Under the pieces are notes generated by a model that was not told the origin of the DNA, ran no database searches, and saw only the letters and a program-made list of their open reading frames with translations. The translations under genes and the position numbers were made by a program. A stretch of 40,427 nt of DNA. Origin: JBCDCP01 sp039181495 (GTDB lineage Bacteria > Pseudomonadota > Alphaproteobacteria > Rhizobiales > Tepidamorphaceae). The stretch spans positions 1 through 40,427 of the forward strand of contig JBCDCP010000008.1 of NCBI GenBank assembly GCA_039181495.1, given 5' to 3'. Shown here in pieces: positions 40,013-40,427 of this stretch (its first letter is position 1; each line of letters starts with the position of its first letter).

Positions 40013-40427
40013 ATGTCCACAATGGCGGACATCGGCACGATTTTTTCGGCCGCGATGTCAGGAGACTCATTTGAAATCCGCAATGCGATCAGCTCAAACG
40101 CGGCCTATGTCCTAGGCACATTGATCGCGATTTTGGGCGGCCTTGCCATCCTCGGCATTTATCGTGCCGTGCCGTTCGTCGAGCGCCATCTGGAGCGCAC
40201 GGTGATGGTCGGAAGTTATCTCAGTATTGCCTTCATTATCTTTTGGGGCGTGGTCGATCGGTTCATTTTTTCAAACCAGCAGCCATGGTCCACCACGATC
40301 CCACCGCTGCTGTTCATGGTCATGGCCTGGTACGGCGCCACCTATAACGTGCGCCTGCGCACCCACCTTAGCTTTTCAGAATTTCGCACCCGTATGGGGC
40401 GCGGCGGGCAATTCGCCTGCCTGATGC
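40013..40427 (+). CDS. dctQ: TRAP transporter small permease, 5' part
   Basis: The frame is open from ATG 40013 to the window end, giving the first 138 residues. GGGGAGGAACGAT is a strong ribosome-binding site. It encodes MSTMADIGTIFSAAMSGDSF, a hydrophobic helix AAYVLGTLIAILGGLAILGIY, then VMVGSYLSIAFIIFWGVVDRFIF and IPPLLFMVMAWYGATYNVRL, three membrane segments as in DctQ proteins. The Trp-Tyr-Gly-Ala pattern late in the fragment matches the small-subunit signature. It continues past the window, and a large permease should follow. It is the second gene of the TRAP operon divergent from xsc. Confidence 0.88.
   Translation, partial: MSTMADIGTIFSAAMSGDSFEIRNAISSNAAYVLGTLIAILGGLAILGIYRAVPFVERHLERTVMVGSYLSIAFIIFWGVVDRFIFSNQQPWSTTIPPLLFMVMAWYGATYNVRLRTHLSFSEFRTRMGRGGQFACLM

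Noticed and set aside
1..40427. CRISPR arrays, transposases, integrases, tRNA or rRNA genes
   Set aside because: No evenly spaced repeats, no recombinase motifs and no clover-leaf or rRNA-like sequence seen on either strand.

Overview
The window is high-GC DNA that reads like an alphaproteobacterial chromosome, probably a marine or soil heterotroph. The reasons are two TRAP transporters plus a tripartite tricarboxylate transporter (TTT), a five-gene PQQ operon, periplasmic c-type cytochromes, and proteins that look most like Rhodobacterales/Hyphomicrobiales members. I cannot fix the genus by eye. I see no tRNA, rRNA, CRISPR array, insertion sequence or phage gene. The DNA is densely coding, almost wholly catabolic and transport-related, and arranged as short divergent or convergent operons.

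Left part (1-13247): the tail of a patatin-like phospholipase is followed by a 2-hydroxy-acid utilisation locus. On the minus strand are a class V (serine/alanine-glyoxylate type) aminotransferase, a TRAP transporter (P, Q, M subunits) and a GlcG/HbpS-like protein. Divergent from them is a 972-residue FAD plus Fe-S dehydrogenase of the GlcD/YdiJ kind, with a GntR/FCD regulator just downstream. Beyond this lie tctCBA and a membrane AbrB-type protein. The likely logic is uptake of a hydroxy acid, oxidation to the 2-oxo acid, and transamination. The substrate is unknown; glycolate-like acids and 3-sulfolactate are both possible.

Centre left (13730-23813): a PQQ quinoprotein locus. It holds pqqABCDE, with a 31-residue pqqA and a pqqB that has no ATG, GTG or TTG start at the family position. 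It also holds two secreted six-bladed PQQ sugar dehydrogenase-type proteins, one overlapping a dihaem cytochrome c gene. A two-gene ABC transporter of the type linked to PQQ dehydrogenases, a monohaem cytochrome c, a secreted SH3-like protein and a secreted DsrE-like protein complete it.

Centre right (23872-32503): a minus-strand operon of flavin reductase, aldehyde dehydrogenase, luciferase-like monooxygenase and alpha/beta hydrolase, with a divergent LysR regulator. Then follow an FAD monooxygenase, an ArgE-type deacetylase, and a coupled RidA-DUF1028 pair on the minus strand.

Right part (31419-40427): an organosulfonate locus centred on xsc (sulfoacetaldehyde acetyltransferase). On the minus strand the order is GMC-type alcohol dehydrogenase, xsc, YeiH-family sulfite/sulfate exporter candidate, acetate kinase, RidA, DUF1028. 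Divergent from it is a TRAP transporter cut off by the window end. The best reading is isethionate catabolism: TRAP uptake, oxidation to sulfoacetaldehyde, Xsc cleavage to sulfite plus acetyl phosphate, sulfite disposal by the exporter, and ATP from acetyl phosphate by AckA rather than the more usual Pta. The divergent promoter carries two related 17-bp dyads (TGRGAYNNCAARTCYCA) that look like tandem operators for a regulator outside the window.

A recurring structural theme is a strong hairpin between each substrate-binding-protein gene and the next permease gene, present in all three transporter operons.
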